From: Marinobacter daepoensis DSM 16072 | GTDB lineage: Bacteria > Pseudomonadota > Gammaproteobacteria > Pseudomonadales > Oleiphilaceae | Assembly: GCF_000421165.1 (NCBI RefSeq) | Contig: NZ_ATWI01000008.1 | Location: 877,385 to 941,384, forward strand | DNA length: 64,000 bases | Reading direction: 5' to 3' | Part shown: piece by piece, positions 9,640 through 19,225 of the stretch | Numbering within the stretch: position 1 is the first letter of the stretch | Layout: each line of letters begins with the position of its first letter | Position numbers and translations under genes: made by a program | Notes under the pieces: generated by a model | What the model was told of the DNA's origin: nothing | The model's input: only the letters and a program-made list of their open reading frames with translations | Databases searched by the model: none

Positions 9640-10191
9640 ATGGATGATCGTCTCAGAGAAACTCTGTCTTCGATGATGGATGATGAAGCTGATGAGCTGT
9701 CTGTCCGCCGGCTGTTGTCCCATGACAGCCAGAGCGACGTCAGAGCCCAGTGGCAACGATGGCAGCAGGTCAGGGATCTGATGCACGAGCAGCATGGTCC
9801 GGCCGACGGCATCGACGTCGCCAGCGCTGTCCGGGACGCACTTGACGGTCAGGCGCGATCTGAGCAGGCCTCTGCGCCGGTTGCCGCACCGAGGATCTCC
9901 GTATGGCGCTGGCCGGTGGCGGCGATGGTGTTTATGGCCTTGATTGTGGGTTTCGGGGCTGGCGCAGGCTGGGATACCCGTTCCGGTGGTCCGGTGCCCG
10001 GGCTTGCAGGCGGTGAGCCATCTGCGGCCTGGTCGGCGGCGGTCGAAGAAGTGGCGCTTCAGAGGCTGGATGAAGAGCAGTTGCGCCAGATGCGTCAGTA
10101 TTTGCTTGAGCACGCCCAGCACAATAGCGTGGGTGCCGGACGTGGCTCAGTGGGATATGCCCGTCTGGTGAGTGCCAGCGGTAATTACTGA
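9640..10191 (+). CDS. rseA: Anti-sigma-E factor RseA/MucA
   Basis: Inner-membrane protein that holds RpoE inactive until regulated proteolysis releases it. The start is ATG 9640 with GAGG nine bases upstream; an ATG at 9625 overlaps that Shine-Dalgarno. The 183-residue protein has the N-terminal sigma-binding helices with the family-typical SSMMDDEADELSVRRLL, a single membrane span around residues 87-105 (WRWPVAAMVFMALIVGFGAG), and a periplasmic C-terminal domain that should contact RseB. It begins 27 bases after rpoE. Confidence 0.92.
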   Translation: MDDRLRETLSSMMDDEADELSVRRLLSHDSQSDVRAQWQRWQQVRDLMHEQHGPADGIDVASAVRDALDGQARSEQASAPVAAPRISVWRWPVAAMVFMALIVGFGAGAGWDTRSGGPVPGLAGGEPSAAWSAAVEEVALQRLDEEQLRQMRQYLLEHAQHNSVGAGRGSVGYARLVSASGNY

Positions 10192-10208
10192 ACCGGGAGC
10201 GTGAGTGT

Positions 10209-11240
10209 ATGAATGTTCAGGTATCGAGCAGAACCGGAGTCTGGCCTGTCCTGGCCTGCCTGGCCCTGCTGTGCCTGTTGACCGGCCCGGCCAGAGCAGG
10301 TGAGCCGGGCGCCAGGGATTCGGCAGCTGCTATGGCCTGGTTGGAACGACTTGGCCCCGCTCTCAATATGACCTCCTATCGTGGAGTCTTTGTTTATGCT
10401 CGCGGAAGCCAGGTGCATTCAATGCGCATTGCTCACCGATACCGAGATGGACGGGTAGAAGAGCGCCTGGTCATGCAGGATGGCGGTAGTGGTGAGATTG
10501 TCCGTAAAGGCATGGATGTTGTCTGTGTCCTGCCTGACCAGGGGCAGGTCAGACTGGACGAAGTGATTCCGTCTGGCCCCTTTGCTGAAGCTTTTACCAG
10601 CCAGCTGATGCCCATTGGGCGCTGGTATCAGCCGGAACTCGCCGGTGAAGACCGGATTGCCGGTTATGATGTGGCGATTGTGTTACTGGGAGCCCGGGAT
10701 CAGCATCGGTACAGTCATCGGCTCTGGCTGGAGAAAGAGACCGGTCTTCTGGTGAAGAGTCAGGTGCGGGATGTGAATGGCGAGGTGCTGGAGCACTTCC
10801 AGTTTACACATCTGGAAATTACCAACGAGATCGCCGATGACGAGCTTGAGGTACAGAGCCGTGGCCGGGAAGTTACCCGGACTCTGGATAATCCTCAGCG
10901 CCAGGAATCCCCTCTGGGACGCATGAATGGTTGGACGCTGTCCTGGAAGCCCGAAGGCTTTATGCCTGCTGCGGCCCCTCGGTCGGGCAACGGTAAAGCG
11001 GTGGCATTTTCGGATGGCCTGACGGCTTTTTCAGTGTTCGTTGAGCCCGTGGGTCAGCCGAAAATGCCCACAGGTGCTTCTCGGGTTGGTGCAACCACCA
11101 TCTACATGCGCGAAGTAGTGATGTCTGAGCGTTCGTTTCTGGTTGCCGTGGTGGGTGAGATTCCGCCGGGCACGGCCCGAAAAGTCGCAGATTCGGTAGA
11201 GATTGACGACGACTTTATTCTGGAGCTTTCCGGGTCATGA
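10209..11240 (+). CDS. rseB: Sigma-E regulatory protein RseB/MucB
   Basis: Periplasmic protein that protects RseA from cleavage and senses mislocalised lipids or lipopolysaccharide. The 343-residue protein starts with a signal peptide (hydrophobic VLACLALLCLLTGPARA, cleavage likely after ARA near residue 30), then the MucB/RseB N-terminal lipoprotein-carrier-like fold with NMTSYRGVFVY, and the smaller C-terminal domain. It lies 17 bases after rseA and overlaps rseC by 4 bases (ATGA), indicating translational coupling. Confidence 0.93.
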   Translation: MNVQVSSRTGVWPVLACLALLCLLTGPARAGEPGARDSAAAMAWLERLGPALNMTSYRGVFVYARGSQVHSMRIAHRYRDGRVEERLVMQDGGSGEIVRKGMDVVCVLPDQGQVRLDEVIPSGPFAEAFTSQLMPIGRWYQPELAGEDRIAGYDVAIVLLGARDQHRYSHRLWLEKETGLLVKSQVRDVNGEVLEHFQFTHLEITNEIADDELEVQSRGREVTRTLDNPQRQESPLGRMNGWTLSWKPEGFMPAAAPRSGNGKAVAFSDGLTAFSVFVEPVGQPKMPTGASRVGATTIYMREVVMSERSFLVAVVGEIPPGTARKVADSVEIDDDFILELSGS

Positions 11241-11686
11241 TTACCGAGTCTGGCAGGGTAGTGGCGATGGCCGGTGACCAGATCTGGGTGCAGACCATCA
11301 GCGTCAGTGCCTGTCAGAGCTGCTCTGCGCGTTCGGGGTGTGGGCAGCGTGCGTTGGCGGCCGTCTCGTCGGGGCGGGCCAATCAGGTGTTGGTGGACAA
11401 TACTCTGGGTGCGCGGGTTGGTGACGAGGTGGAAGTCGGTCTGGATGAACAATCTCTGTTGAGGGCGTCAGTGGCCCTTTACGGCCTGCCGTTAGTTCTG
11501 ATGCTGTTTGGTAGCCTTCTGGGGCACTCTGTGTCAGAGAGCTCGGACCTGGCCGCCATTCTCGGCGCGCTGGCTGGCCTTGGGCTGGGATTTGGGGTGG
11601 TTCGCCGCTGGCAATCCGGGGCGGGGGATCGTTATCAGCCTCACCTGGTTCGGGTCAATACGATTGCGTCCTCGACATATCAATAA
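11237..11686 (+). CDS. rseC: RseC/MucC-type inner-membrane protein
   Basis: Member of the SoxR-reducing-system RseC family, a positive modulator in the sigma-E operon whose exact mechanism is unsettled. The 149-residue protein has the N-terminal cysteine cluster CQSC-ARSGCGQ at about residues 28-38, followed by two transmembrane segments (around 78-97 and 105-123). The start overlaps rseB by four bases. Confidence 0.9.
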   Translation: MITESGRVVAMAGDQIWVQTISVSACQSCSARSGCGQRALAAVSSGRANQVLVDNTLGARVGDEVEVGLDEQSLLRASVALYGLPLVLMLFGSLLGHSVSESSDLAAILGALAGLGLGFGVVRRWQSGAGDRYQPHLVRVNTIASSTYQ

Positions 11687-11768
11687 TCCCTACCGTTTTT
11701 TAAGTTGAAAATCCATGGTTCGATCCCAGAATAATCGGGTAAACGTAAGTTAATTCAGGGGGTTCAAC

Positions 11769-13247
11769 ATGCCGGAAAACAAGGTGGGGGTTGTCAGTTT
11801 GCCCATGGTTGCCAGTCAGGGGGCGAGATGGGGTGTTTTGTTGATGCTCGCTGCACTGGTGTCGGTTTTCTGGAGCCAGGGCATTGCGGCCAGTGGGTTG
11901 CCAGATTTCACGGAGCTGGTCGAAGAAAACTCCAGTGCGGTGGTCAATATCAGTACCACAACCGAGCCAACCAGCCGTGGCGGTGGCTTTCACGGGCTAC
12001 CGTTTGACGAGCGTCAACTGGAGCAGTTGCCTCCTTTTCTGCAGGATTTCTTCCGTGGCCCTCAGTCGCCGTTTGGTGGATCACCCCGGTCGCAGCAGCC
12101 GAGTCGGAGCATGGGGTCCGGTTTTATTGTGTCATCAGACGGTTATGTCCTGACTAACAATCATGTGGTTGAAGGGGCCGACGAAGTGGTCGTCCGCTTG
12201 AACGACCGTCGTGAATTCACTGCCACCATTGTGGGTACGGACCCAAGTACGGATATGGCGGTTCTGAAAATTGAAGACGGCGAGGACCTGCCTGTCGCCA
12301 GCGTGGGTCGTTCCCGCGACCTGAAAGTGGGGGAGTGGGTCTTTGCCATTGGCTCCCCCTTCGGTTTTGATTACACCGTCACCGCGGGCATTGTCAGTGC
12401 CCTTGGTCGCTCCCTGCCATCGGAAAACTATGTGCCGTTTATCCAGACCGATGTAGCGATCAACCCCGGCAATTCCGGCGGCCCCCTCTTCAACCTTGAG
12501 GGTGAAGTGGTTGGTATCAACTCCCAGATCTATACCCGGTCCGGGGGCTTTATGGGGGTCTCTTTTGCCATTCCGATTGACGACGCCATGAACGTCTTTC
12601 GTCAGATCCGGGACAAAGGCATGGTTGCGCGCGGCTGGCTTGGCGTGCTGATTCAGGAGGTGAACCGGGATCTCGCGGAAAGCTTTGGGTTACGTCGCCC
12701 CCGCGGAGCACTGATTGCTGAAGTCATGCCGGGTTCTCCGGCAGAGAAAGGTGGCCTGAAGTCCGGTGATATCGTACTTGAGTTTGAGGGGGAGGGCGTT
12801 GAGTTGTCTTCGGATCTTCCGCCGATGGTCGGGCGCACGCCGGTTGGAGAGTCGGCACGCCTGACCGTGCTCCGGGGTGGCGAAGAAATCGAGCTGGATG
12901 TTGAAATCGGCAAGTTGCCGGATGGCAGCACGGCGTCATCCCAGCCACCCACCAGTAGTGAAGCAGACACTGCTGACACGCGTCTCGGTTTGTCGGTTGA
13001 GGCACTGACCCCTGAAATTGCGGGTTCCATGGGTGTGGACGGCGGTGTTCTGGTATCCGGGGTTGAGCGTGGTCCGGCCTTTGACGCCGGGATTCGTGCG
13101 CGGGATATCATCACCGAGATTAACCGAGAGCAGGTTCGCTCTGTCGGAGACTTCAGAGAGGTGGTCCGGGGGCTTCCGGACGACAAAGCAGTTTCGGTCC
13201 GGATTGTCCGGCAGGGGCGGGCTATTTATCTTGTCATGAAGCCCTGA
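11769..13247 (+). CDS. mucD: DegP/MucD-type periplasmic serine endoprotease
   Basis: Degrades misfolded envelope proteins and dampens sigma-E/AlgU activation. The 492-residue precursor has a long N-region, a hydrophobic signal segment at about 21-37, the trypsin-like catalytic triad His132 (TNNHVVEG), Asp162 (DPSTDMAVL) and Ser236 (NPGNSGGPL), and two PDZ domains (about 285-375 and 395-490). It is the last gene of the rpoE operon, 82 bases after rseC, and is followed by a strong terminator. Last-gene position and domain content match Pseudomonas mucD. Confidence 0.95.
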   Translation: MPENKVGVVSLPMVASQGARWGVLLMLAALVSVFWSQGIAASGLPDFTELVEENSSAVVNISTTTEPTSRGGGFHGLPFDERQLEQLPPFLQDFFRGPQSPFGGSPRSQQPSRSMGSGFIVSSDGYVLTNNHVVEGADEVVVRLNDRREFTATIVGTDPSTDMAVLKIEDGEDLPVASVGRSRDLKVGEWVFAIGSPFGFDYTVTAGIVSALGRSLPSENYVPFIQTDVAINPGNSGGPLFNLEGEVVGINSQIYTRSGGFMGVSFAIPIDDAMNVFRQIRDKGMVARGWLGVLIQEVNRDLAESFGLRRPRGALIAEVMPGSPAEKGGLKSGDIVLEFEGEGVELSSDLPPMVGRTPVGESARLTVLRGGEEIELDVEIGKLPDGSTASSQPPTSSEADTADTRLGLSVEALTPEIAGSMGVDGGVLVSGVERGPAFDAGIRARDIITEINREQVRSVGDFREVVRGLPDDKAVSVRIVRQGRAIYLVMKP

Positions 13248-13273
13248 GACGATTCGGATTTCTGAGGTATTTG

Positions 13274-13309
13274 GCCCCCTGGCGTGTCACGACACGTTCG
13301 GGGGCTTTT
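13274..13309 (+). terminator. Rho-independent terminator after mucD
   Basis: A nested hairpin: outer stem GCCCCC (13274-13279) with GGGGGC (13300-13305), inner stem CGTGTC (13283-13288) with GACACG (13291-13296), then TTTT. It closes the sigma-E operon. Confidence 0.82.
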
Positions 13310-13317
13310 GCTATACT
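13309..13317 (+). promoter_or_regulatory. Candidate extended -10 promoter of the CHASE-GGDEF-EAL gene
   Basis: TGCTATACT (13309-13317) is an extended -10 directly downstream of the mucD terminator and 46 bases before the next start. The -35 region overlaps the terminator stem and is poor. Confidence 0.4.
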
Positions 13318-13362
13318 CGCCGGAATTGACAATAAACAGGGTCATGGAGCGGACCAACAATA

Positions 13363-16089
13363 ATGATGATCAAAAGGGATCTTCCCCTCCGCCAACTGCT
13401 CAAGCTCCGCAATTCCTGGATCGCTTGGGTGATTTTCCTTGTGTCGGTGATTGCCACCATTACGCTTTGGCAGGTCTCTATTCGTTTGGTGGAAGATCGT
13501 ACTGAAGCCCGTTTTCGTACACAGTCACTGCAGTTGAAAACTGCCATAGAAGAACGCCTGCTTAACTACGAGCAGGTACTCGCCGGCAGTGCGGGTTTGT
13601 TTGCGGTCACGGGGGATGTGACCCGCGAGCAGTGGAAGGAGTACGTCGACAAAGTTGATATCAATCGCTATTACCCGGGTATTGAAGGCATTGGCTACGT
13701 TGAGCGTATTGGTGTCCGGGATATGGCCGATCACATTGCTTCGGTACGTGCCGAAGGGCTCTACAAATATCTTGTCAAACCGCTGGGTACCGGTCCGTAC
13801 TACTATCCCATGGTGTATCTGGAGCCGGGAACAGAGCGAAACCGCAAGGCGCTTGGTTACGATGCATTCAGTGACCCCATTCACCGCACTGCTATGGAGC
13901 ATGCCCGGGACGACGCTATTCCAACGGTGACGGGCAAGGTGGTGCTGGTGCAGGAAACGGTTGCGGAGGATCAGGCCGGCTTTCTGATGTATTACCCGGT
14001 TTTTCAGGGCGGGGAGATTCCGGATATCCGGGCTGAGCGGCGGATGATGCTGGCGGGTTATGTCTTCAGCGCGTTTCGAATGAACAACCTGATTGATGGC
14101 ATTGTCGGGCTTATTTCGCCGTTTCTGGACGTTCGCATCTATGACAGCGGTGTGGTTGAGCGGGAAACCCTGATGTACGGCTCCAATCTCGGGTCGCTGG
14201 ACAATGAATACAGCTTTGAGATGAGCCAGAAGATTTCCCACGGTGGCCGCGAGTGGCTGTTACAGACACGCTCAACTCCGGCCTTTGATTATCTGGCCGC
14301 GGACCCAAGGCCCCCCATCGTTCTCGGGTCGGGGCTTGCTATCAGTCTTTTGCTCGGCCTGTTTGTCATGGCTATGATCCGTTCAAGACTGATTGCCCAG
14401 GTCAGTGCCGGGCGCTATCGCGCCATCACGGAAGGGGCCGCCAATGTGACCCTCGTGATGGATCGCTATGGCCACCCCATGTATGCGAGCCCCTCCAGCC
14501 GTGACATCCTTGGCTTCGATCCCGAGAAGGTGGAATCCCTGGAATTTGAAAAACTGGTGCACATTGATGACTGGTCGCACCTGCAGCGGGGGTTTGAAGA
14601 ATCTAAAGCGGCGCCGGGTAAGCAGATGCCGGTCGTTCGTGCCCGGGTCCGGGATGCTGAAGGACAGTGGCGTGATATGGAAGGCACATTCACGGCCATG
14701 TTGTCGGTGCCAGGGGTCAATGGGGTGGTTCTCAGTCTTCGTGACCTGACCCAGCTCAAAGCTGCCCAGTCGGAACTGCATCGACTGGCGTTTTATGATC
14801 CGCTGACTGGGCTGGCTAACCGACAGTTGTTCCGGGATCGGTTAAACCATGTGGTGCGCCGCAGCCGGCGGAGTGGTGAGGCGGCTGCGTTGATGTTTCT
14901 GGATCTGGACGGGTTCAAGCGCATCAATGACACGCTGGGCCATGATGCCGGTGACGAGTTGTTGTGCCAGGTTGCGCAATGGCTCGAAGGGTGTGTCCGC
15001 GAAGAAGATTCCGTGGCCCGCCTCGGTGGCGATGAATTTGTGGTGCTGCTGTCCCGCATCAGTGGGTCCGAGGCGGCGGGCAAAGTGGCCGAGAACATCC
15101 TTCGGCGTTTGTGCCAGCGTATTCGACTGAATGATCACGAGGTTGGAGTAACGGTCAGTATTGGTATCACCATGATTCCGCACGACAGTGAGGATACCGG
15201 TGCTTTAATGAAATATGCCGACCTGGCAATGTACCGGGCCAAGGAACTGGGGCGGAATACCTATCAGTTTTTCACCCCGGCGATGAATATCCAGGCCGCT
15301 CGCCGGTTATTGCAGCAGGAGGAATTGGCGACCGCGCTCGATGGCGACCGGTTTGTTCTGCATTATCAGCCGAAAGTGGATCTGGCAAGCCAGCGGGTGA
15401 TTGGTGTGGAAGCCTTCCTCCGTTGGCATCATCCTGAAAAAGGGCTGGTGTCAGCGCAGCAGTTCATTGCGCTGGCGGAAGAGACCGGGCTGATCATCCG
15501 GCTTGGGGAATTGGCTTTGCGCCAGGCCTGTATCCAGGTACAGGCGCTTGAGCGGGCCGGCTTCGAATCTCTCAAAATGGCAGTGAATTTTTCGGTTCGG
15601 CAGCTGACTGATTCCGGTTTTCTGGACATGATCCGTCGAGTGATTACGGAAACCGGTGTGTCTCCGGAACGGCTGGAGCTGGAAATGCCTGCGGAGCTGC
15701 TCAATGAGGACCCCAGGATGCTTCGTGAGCTGTTGGTGTCCCTGAACGATCTTGGGGTCTGCCTGATACTGGACGATTTCGGAACCGGGTCCTGTTCGCT
15801 GGTGTCTTTGCAGCAGTTGCCACTGGATGTGATCAAGATTGATCACCGGTTCATTCGTGACATACCCTACAACGTCAGTGCCACCGATGTGGCCTCGGCG
15901 GTCATCGCCCTGGCTCACAAGCTGCACCTGACGGTGGTGGCTGAAGGGGTGGAAACTCTTCAGCAGCTCGCCTTCCTGAAATCAGCTGGTTGTGCGCAGT
16001 GTCAGGGCAATCTCTTCAGTTATCCGCTGGATGAAGATGCCCTGATCGGATTCCTGATCCGACAGTACGAGAAGCCGCTTATTTCCTGA
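13363..16089 (+). CDS. Membrane CHASE-PAS-GGDEF-EAL cyclic-di-GMP signalling protein
   Basis: A 908-residue dual-domain protein for cyclic di-GMP turnover. Order: transmembrane segment about 18-38; periplasmic CHASE sensor about 50-300; second transmembrane segment about 318-340; PAS about 350-465; GGDEF domain with an intact GGDEF motif at 555-559; EAL domain from about 650. The EAL signature reads EAF (683-685), keeping the metal-binding Glu, and DDFGTG, the IKID lysine and AEGVE are present, while the usual YSSL after DDFGTG is CSLV. Diguanylate cyclase activity is likely; phosphodiesterase activity is plausible. It has its own terminator-bounded unit between mucD and lepA. Start ATG 13363 or the adjacent ATG 13366. 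Confidence 0.93.
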   Translation: MMIKRDLPLRQLLKLRNSWIAWVIFLVSVIATITLWQVSIRLVEDRTEARFRTQSLQLKTAIEERLLNYEQVLAGSAGLFAVTGDVTREQWKEYVDKVDINRYYPGIEGIGYVERIGVRDMADHIASVRAEGLYKYLVKPLGTGPYYYPMVYLEPGTERNRKALGYDAFSDPIHRTAMEHARDDAIPTVTGKVVLVQETVAEDQAGFLMYYPVFQGGEIPDIRAERRMMLAGYVFSAFRMNNLIDGIVGLISPFLDVRIYDSGVVERETLMYGSNLGSLDNEYSFEMSQKISHGGREWLLQTRSTPAFDYLAADPRPPIVLGSGLAISLLLGLFVMAMIRSRLIAQVSAGRYRAITEGAANVTLVMDRYGHPMYASPSSRDILGFDPEKVESLEFEKLVHIDDWSHLQRGFEESKAAPGKQMPVVRARVRDAEGQWRDMEGTFTAMLSVPGVNGVVLSLRDLTQLKAAQSELHRLAFYDPLTGLANRQLFRDRLNHVVRRSRRSGEAAALMFLDLDGFKRINDTLGHDAGDELLCQVAQWLEGCVREEDSVARLGGDEFVVLLSRISGSEAAGKVAENILRRLCQRIRLNDHEVGVTVSIGITMIPHDSEDTGALMKYADLAMYRAKELGRNTYQFFTPAMNIQAARRLLQQEELATALDGDRFVLHYQPKVDLASQRVIGVEAFLRWHHPEKGLVSAQQFIALAEETGLIIRLGELALRQACIQVQALERAGFESLKMAVNFSVRQLTDSGFLDMIRRVITETGVSPERLELEMPAELLNEDPRMLRELLVSLNDLGVCLILDDFGTGSCSLVSLQQLPLDVIKIDHRFIRDIPYNVSATDVASAVIALAHKLHLTVVAEGVETLQQLAFLKSAGCAQCQGNLFSYPLDEDALIGFLIRQYEKPLIS

Positions 16090-16193
16090 ACATGGCAATG
16101 GCGGCCGGTAACCGGTAAAATCACGCCGTTCCCGGATCCCGGTAGCGGCCCCTCCGGGCTCAATCCTTCGTCTTATATGAGTAATCATTGTCT

Positions 16194-17996
16194 GTGACTG
16201 AACTGAGCCGAATCCGTAACTTTTCCATCATTGCCCACATCGACCACGGTAAATCCACGTTGGCGGACCGTTTTATCCAGACGTGCGGTGGTTTGACCGA
16301 CCGTGAAATGGCCGAGCAGGTCCTGGATTCCATGGATCTGGAGCGGGAGCGTGGGATAACCATCAAAGCCCAGAGTGTTACGCTTAATTACACCGCGAAA
16401 GATGGTGAAACCTACAAACTGAACTTCATCGATACTCCGGGCCACGTAGATTTCTCCTATGAGGTGTCTCGCTCCCTGTATGCCTGTGAAGGCGCGTTGC
16501 TGGTGGTTGATGCCGGACAGGGGGTTGAAGCCCAGTCTGTCGCCAACTGCTATACCGCCATTGAGCAGGGGCTGGAAGTTGTGCCGGTCCTGAACAAGAT
16601 GGACCTGCCCCAGGCAGAGCCAGAGCGGGTTGCGGCCGAGATTGAGGATATTATTGGTATTGAGGCAGGCGACGCGGTTCGTTGCAGCGCCAAAAGCGGC
16701 CTCGGTGTTGAGGATGTGCTGGAAGATCTTATCCGGAAAATTCCCCCGCCCAAAGGCGATCGGTCGGCACCTCTTCAGGCGTTGATCATTGACAGCTGGT
16801 TCGACAATTACCTGGGTGTTGTGTCGCTGGTACGGGTCACTGAAGGTGTGCTGCGTAAGGGCGACAAAATCGTCATCAAGTCCACCAAGAAGGCCTGGAG
16901 TGCCGATAAGGTCGGTATTTTTAACCCCAAGCCCCAAGATACCGATGTGCTGGAAGCCGGTGATGTCGGGTTTGTGGTTGCGGGCATCAAGGATATCCAT
17001 GGTGCGCCGGTTGGTGACACCATCGTGCATCAGAAGTTCGCGGAAGAAACCCCGATGCTGCCGGGCTTCCAGAAAGTGAAGCCCCAGGTGTATGCCGGTT
17101 TGTTCCCGGTCAGCGCGGATGATTATGACGACTTCCGGGATGCGCTTGAAAAGCTGACCCTGAACGATGCGTCGCTGTTCTTTGAACCTGAGAACTCCGA
17201 TGCGCTGGGTTTTGGTTTCCGTTGCGGCTTTCTGGGCATGCTGCACATGGAAATCATTCAGGAGCGGCTGGAGCGTGAGTACGATCTCGATCTGATAACC
17301 ACCGCCCCGACGGTTATCTATGAGGTGGTCACCAAGCAGGGTGAGACGCTGTCGGTGGACAACCCGTCCCGGCTCCCGGATATTGGTTCCATTGAAGAGA
17401 TGCGCGAGCCTATTGTTGAAGCCAACATCCTGGTGCCCCAGGAGCATCTGGGTAACGTGATTGCCCTGTGTGAAGAGAAGCGCGGTGTGCAGAAGAACAT
17501 GCACTTCATGTCCACTCAGGTACAAGTCACCTATGAGTTGCCGATGGCAGAAGTGGTGATGGATTTCTTTGACCGTATCAAGTCGGCCAGTCGGGGTTTC
17601 GCCTCGCTGGACTACCACTTTGTTCGCTTTCAGCCTGCCAATCTGGTGCGTCTGGATGTCCTGATCAACGGTGAGCGTGTCGATGCGCTGGCGTTGATCG
17701 TTCACCGGGATGTGTCGAACCGTAAAGGGCGTCAGCTGATCGAGAAAATGAAAGAGCTGATCCCGCGCCAGATGTTCGATATTGCCATACAGGCTGCGAT
17801 TGGTACCCAGGTTGTGTCCCGGGTCACGGTCAAGGCGTTGCGCAAGAACGTAACCGCCAAGTGCTACGGTGGTGATGTCAGCCGTAAGAAGAAGCTGCTT
17901 CAGAAGCAGAAGGAAGGTAAAAAACGCATGAAGCAGCTGGGTAATGTCGAGGTGCCTCAGGAAGCGTTTCTTGCTGTATTGAAAGTGGATAACTAA
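16194..17996 (+). CDS. lepA: Elongation factor 4 (LepA), ribosome back-translocase GTPase
   Basis: Translation GTPase related to EF-G that acts on stalled or mis-translocated ribosomes. The P-loop [14 protein letters not shown], switch [24 protein letters not shown] and the LepA-specific C-terminal domain with [15 protein letters not shown] are all present. I start it at GTG 16194 to give [11 protein letters not shown], matching the usual family N terminus; TTG 16188 would add two residues. Neither has an obvious Shine-Dalgarno. lepB follows 12 bases after the stop. Confidence 0.96.
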   Translation: MTELSRIRNFSIIAHIDHGKSTLADRFIQTCGGLTDREMAEQVLDSMDLERERGITIKAQSVTLNYTAKDGETYKLNFIDTPGHVDFSYEVSRSLYACEGALLVVDAGQGVEAQSVANCYTAIEQGLEVVPVLNKMDLPQAEPERVAAEIEDIIGIEAGDAVRCSAKSGLGVEDVLEDLIRKIPPPKGDRSAPLQALIIDSWFDNYLGVVSLVRVTEGVLRKGDKIVIKSTKKAWSADKVGIFNPKPQDTDVLEAGDVGFVVAGIKDIHGAPVGDTIVHQKFAEETPMLPGFQKVKPQVYAGLFPVSADDYDDFRDALEKLTLNDASLFFEPENSDALGFGFRCGFLGMLHMEIIQERLEREYDLDLITTAPTVIYEVVTKQGETLSVDNPSRLPDIGSIEEMREPIVEANILVPQEHLGNVIALCEEKRGVQKNMHFMSTQVQVTYELPMAEVVMDFFDRIKSASRGFASLDYHFVRFQPANLVRLDVLINGERVDALALIVHRDVSNRKGRQLIEKMKELIPRQMFDIAIQAAIGTQVVSRVTVKALRKNVTAKCYGGDVSRKKKLLQKQKEGKKRMKQLGNVEVPQEAFLAVLKVDN

Positions 17997-18008
17997 AAAG
18001 GCGCCCGG

Positions 18009-18812
18009 ATGGACATTGATTTTCCACTGGTACTCGTGGTTCTGACCTTTGCGACTGGCGTGGTCTGGCTGGCAGATGTGCTGTTTCTGAAGAAACGTCG
18101 GCTTGCCGACCTTGATCAGGGCGGTGAGGTTGGCGAATCCGAATCCGAATCCGAATCGGGTTCTGGTGACAAGGAACCCTGGCTGGTGGACATCAGCCGA
18201 TCTTTTTTTCCGGTACTTGCGGTTGTGCTGGTGTTGCGCTCCTTCCTGATTGAACCGTTTCAGATTCCCTCGGGCTCCATGTTGCCAACTCTGGAAGTGG
18301 GGGATTTCATTCTGGTGAATAAGTACGCCTACGGCCTCCGTCTGCCTGTCGCCGGAACCAAGATCGTCGAAATCGGCGATCCTGAGCGGGGTGACGTGAT
18401 GGTGTTCCGCTATCCGGAGGACGGCTCAACCAATTACATCAAGCGAGTGATCGGGTTGCCGGGTGACCATGTGCGCTATCGGAACAAGCAGTTGTTTATC
18501 AATGATGAGCCGCTTCCCCGGGATTTTGTTGCCCGTCTGCCCCCGATGGAGCGCTGGCGGGAACAGTTGGGTGGCGTGGAACACGACCTCTATCTGACGA
18601 TGGGGCGGGTGAGTGGCTCTGGCGAGGGAGAATGGGTGGTTCCGGACGGGCATTACTTCGTGATGGGAGATAATCGCGACAACAGTAATGACAGCCGTTT
18701 CTGGGGCACCGTGCCAGACGAGATGGTGGTGGGGAAAGCCTTTGCCATCTGGATGCACTGGCAATCACTGACAAGTCTGCCATCTTTTGATCGGGTGGGT
18801 GGCATTCAATAA
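18009..18812 (+). CDS. lepB: Signal peptidase I
   Basis: Cleaves signal peptides from exported proteins at the periplasmic face of the inner membrane. Two N-terminal membrane spans (about 5-27 and 66-80) flank a cytoplasmic loop. The catalytic Ser90 lies in QIPSGSMLPTLE and the general-base Lys145 in NYIKRVIGLPGD; the conserved GDNRDNSNDSRFWG box is near residue 220. The loop carries a run of four Glu-Ser pairs encoded by a hexanucleotide repeat. It is part of a lepA-lepB-rnc-era-recO-pdxJ transcript. Confidence 0.96.
   Translation: MDIDFPLVLVVLTFATGVVWLADVLFLKKRRLADLDQGGEVGESESESESGSGDKEPWLVDISRSFFPVLAVVLVLRSFLIEPFQIPSGSMLPTLEVGDFILVNKYAYGLRLPVAGTKIVEIGDPERGDVMVFRYPEDGSTNYIKRVIGLPGDHVRYRNKQLFINDEPLPRDFVARLPPMERWREQLGGVEHDLYLTMGRVSGSGEGEWVVPDGHYFVMGDNRDNSNDSRFWGTVPDEMVVGKAFAIWMHWQSLTSLPSFDRVGGIQ
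18135..18158 (+). repeat. Hexanucleotide repeat inside lepB
   Basis: Three tandem GAATCC units plus a fourth ending GAATCG encode (Glu-Ser)4 in the cytoplasmic loop of signal peptidase I. Copy changes would keep the reading frame. Confidence 0.85.
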
Positions 18813-18838
18813 TAACGACAGTTCCGGAGTGACTGACA

Positions 18839-19225
18839 ATGAGAAAGAATTACCCTGCAGGCCTTAACAGACAGCAAGGCGGCGCCCTGACGATGATGAT
18901 CATGGCTCTGTTTTTTGGTGGTCTGCTGACAATGGCCATCAAGATAGGCCCGGCTTACCTGGATGACTTTACTATTCAGGAGGCACTGGAGAGCCTGGAC
19001 GGTACTGAAGGCTTGTCCAAGATGGGGCCGGCACAGGTTCGTAGCCTGATCAATAAACGACTGAGCGTGAACAACGTCGCTGGCTTTGATCCCAAGAACA
19101 TCTCGGTCGAGAAAAACGGCGAGTTGGTTGTGATCAATGTCGATTACGAGGTTCGAAATAACATTTTCCGGAACGTGGACACCGTTGTTCATTTCCAGCA
19201 CGAGTATGAGTTCAAGGGCCAGTGA
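18839..19225 (+). CDS. DUF4845 family single-span membrane protein
   Basis: A 128-residue protein with a hydrophobic segment at about 14-36 ([20 protein letters not shown]) and a small soluble domain ending in a beta-rich tail. The opening [10 protein letters not shown] and the segment [17 protein letters not shown] fit the DUF4845 family, whose function is unknown. It is regularly found between lepB and rnc in Pseudomonas-like genomes. The N terminus looks like a type IV pilin-like leader by its QGG before the hydrophobic helix, but no other pilin feature is present. Its stop overlaps the rnc GTG. Confidence 0.85.
   Translation: MRKNYPAGLNRQQGGALTMMIMALFFGGLLTMAIKIGPAYLDDFTIQEALESLDGTEGLSKMGPAQVRSLINKRLSVNNVAGFDPKNISVEKNGELVVINVDYEVRNNIFRNVDTVVHFQHEYEFKGQ

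Noticed and set aside
16177..16197. Six-codon ATG-to-TGA mini-ORF overlapping the lepA GTG start
   Set aside because: It could be a coupled leader peptide, but it has no Shine-Dalgarno and is short enough to be chance.
16185..17705. A 506-residue open frame antisense to lepA
   Set aside because: Same reason: lepA on the plus strand has complete GTPase motifs, and the antisense frame has no recognisable domain.
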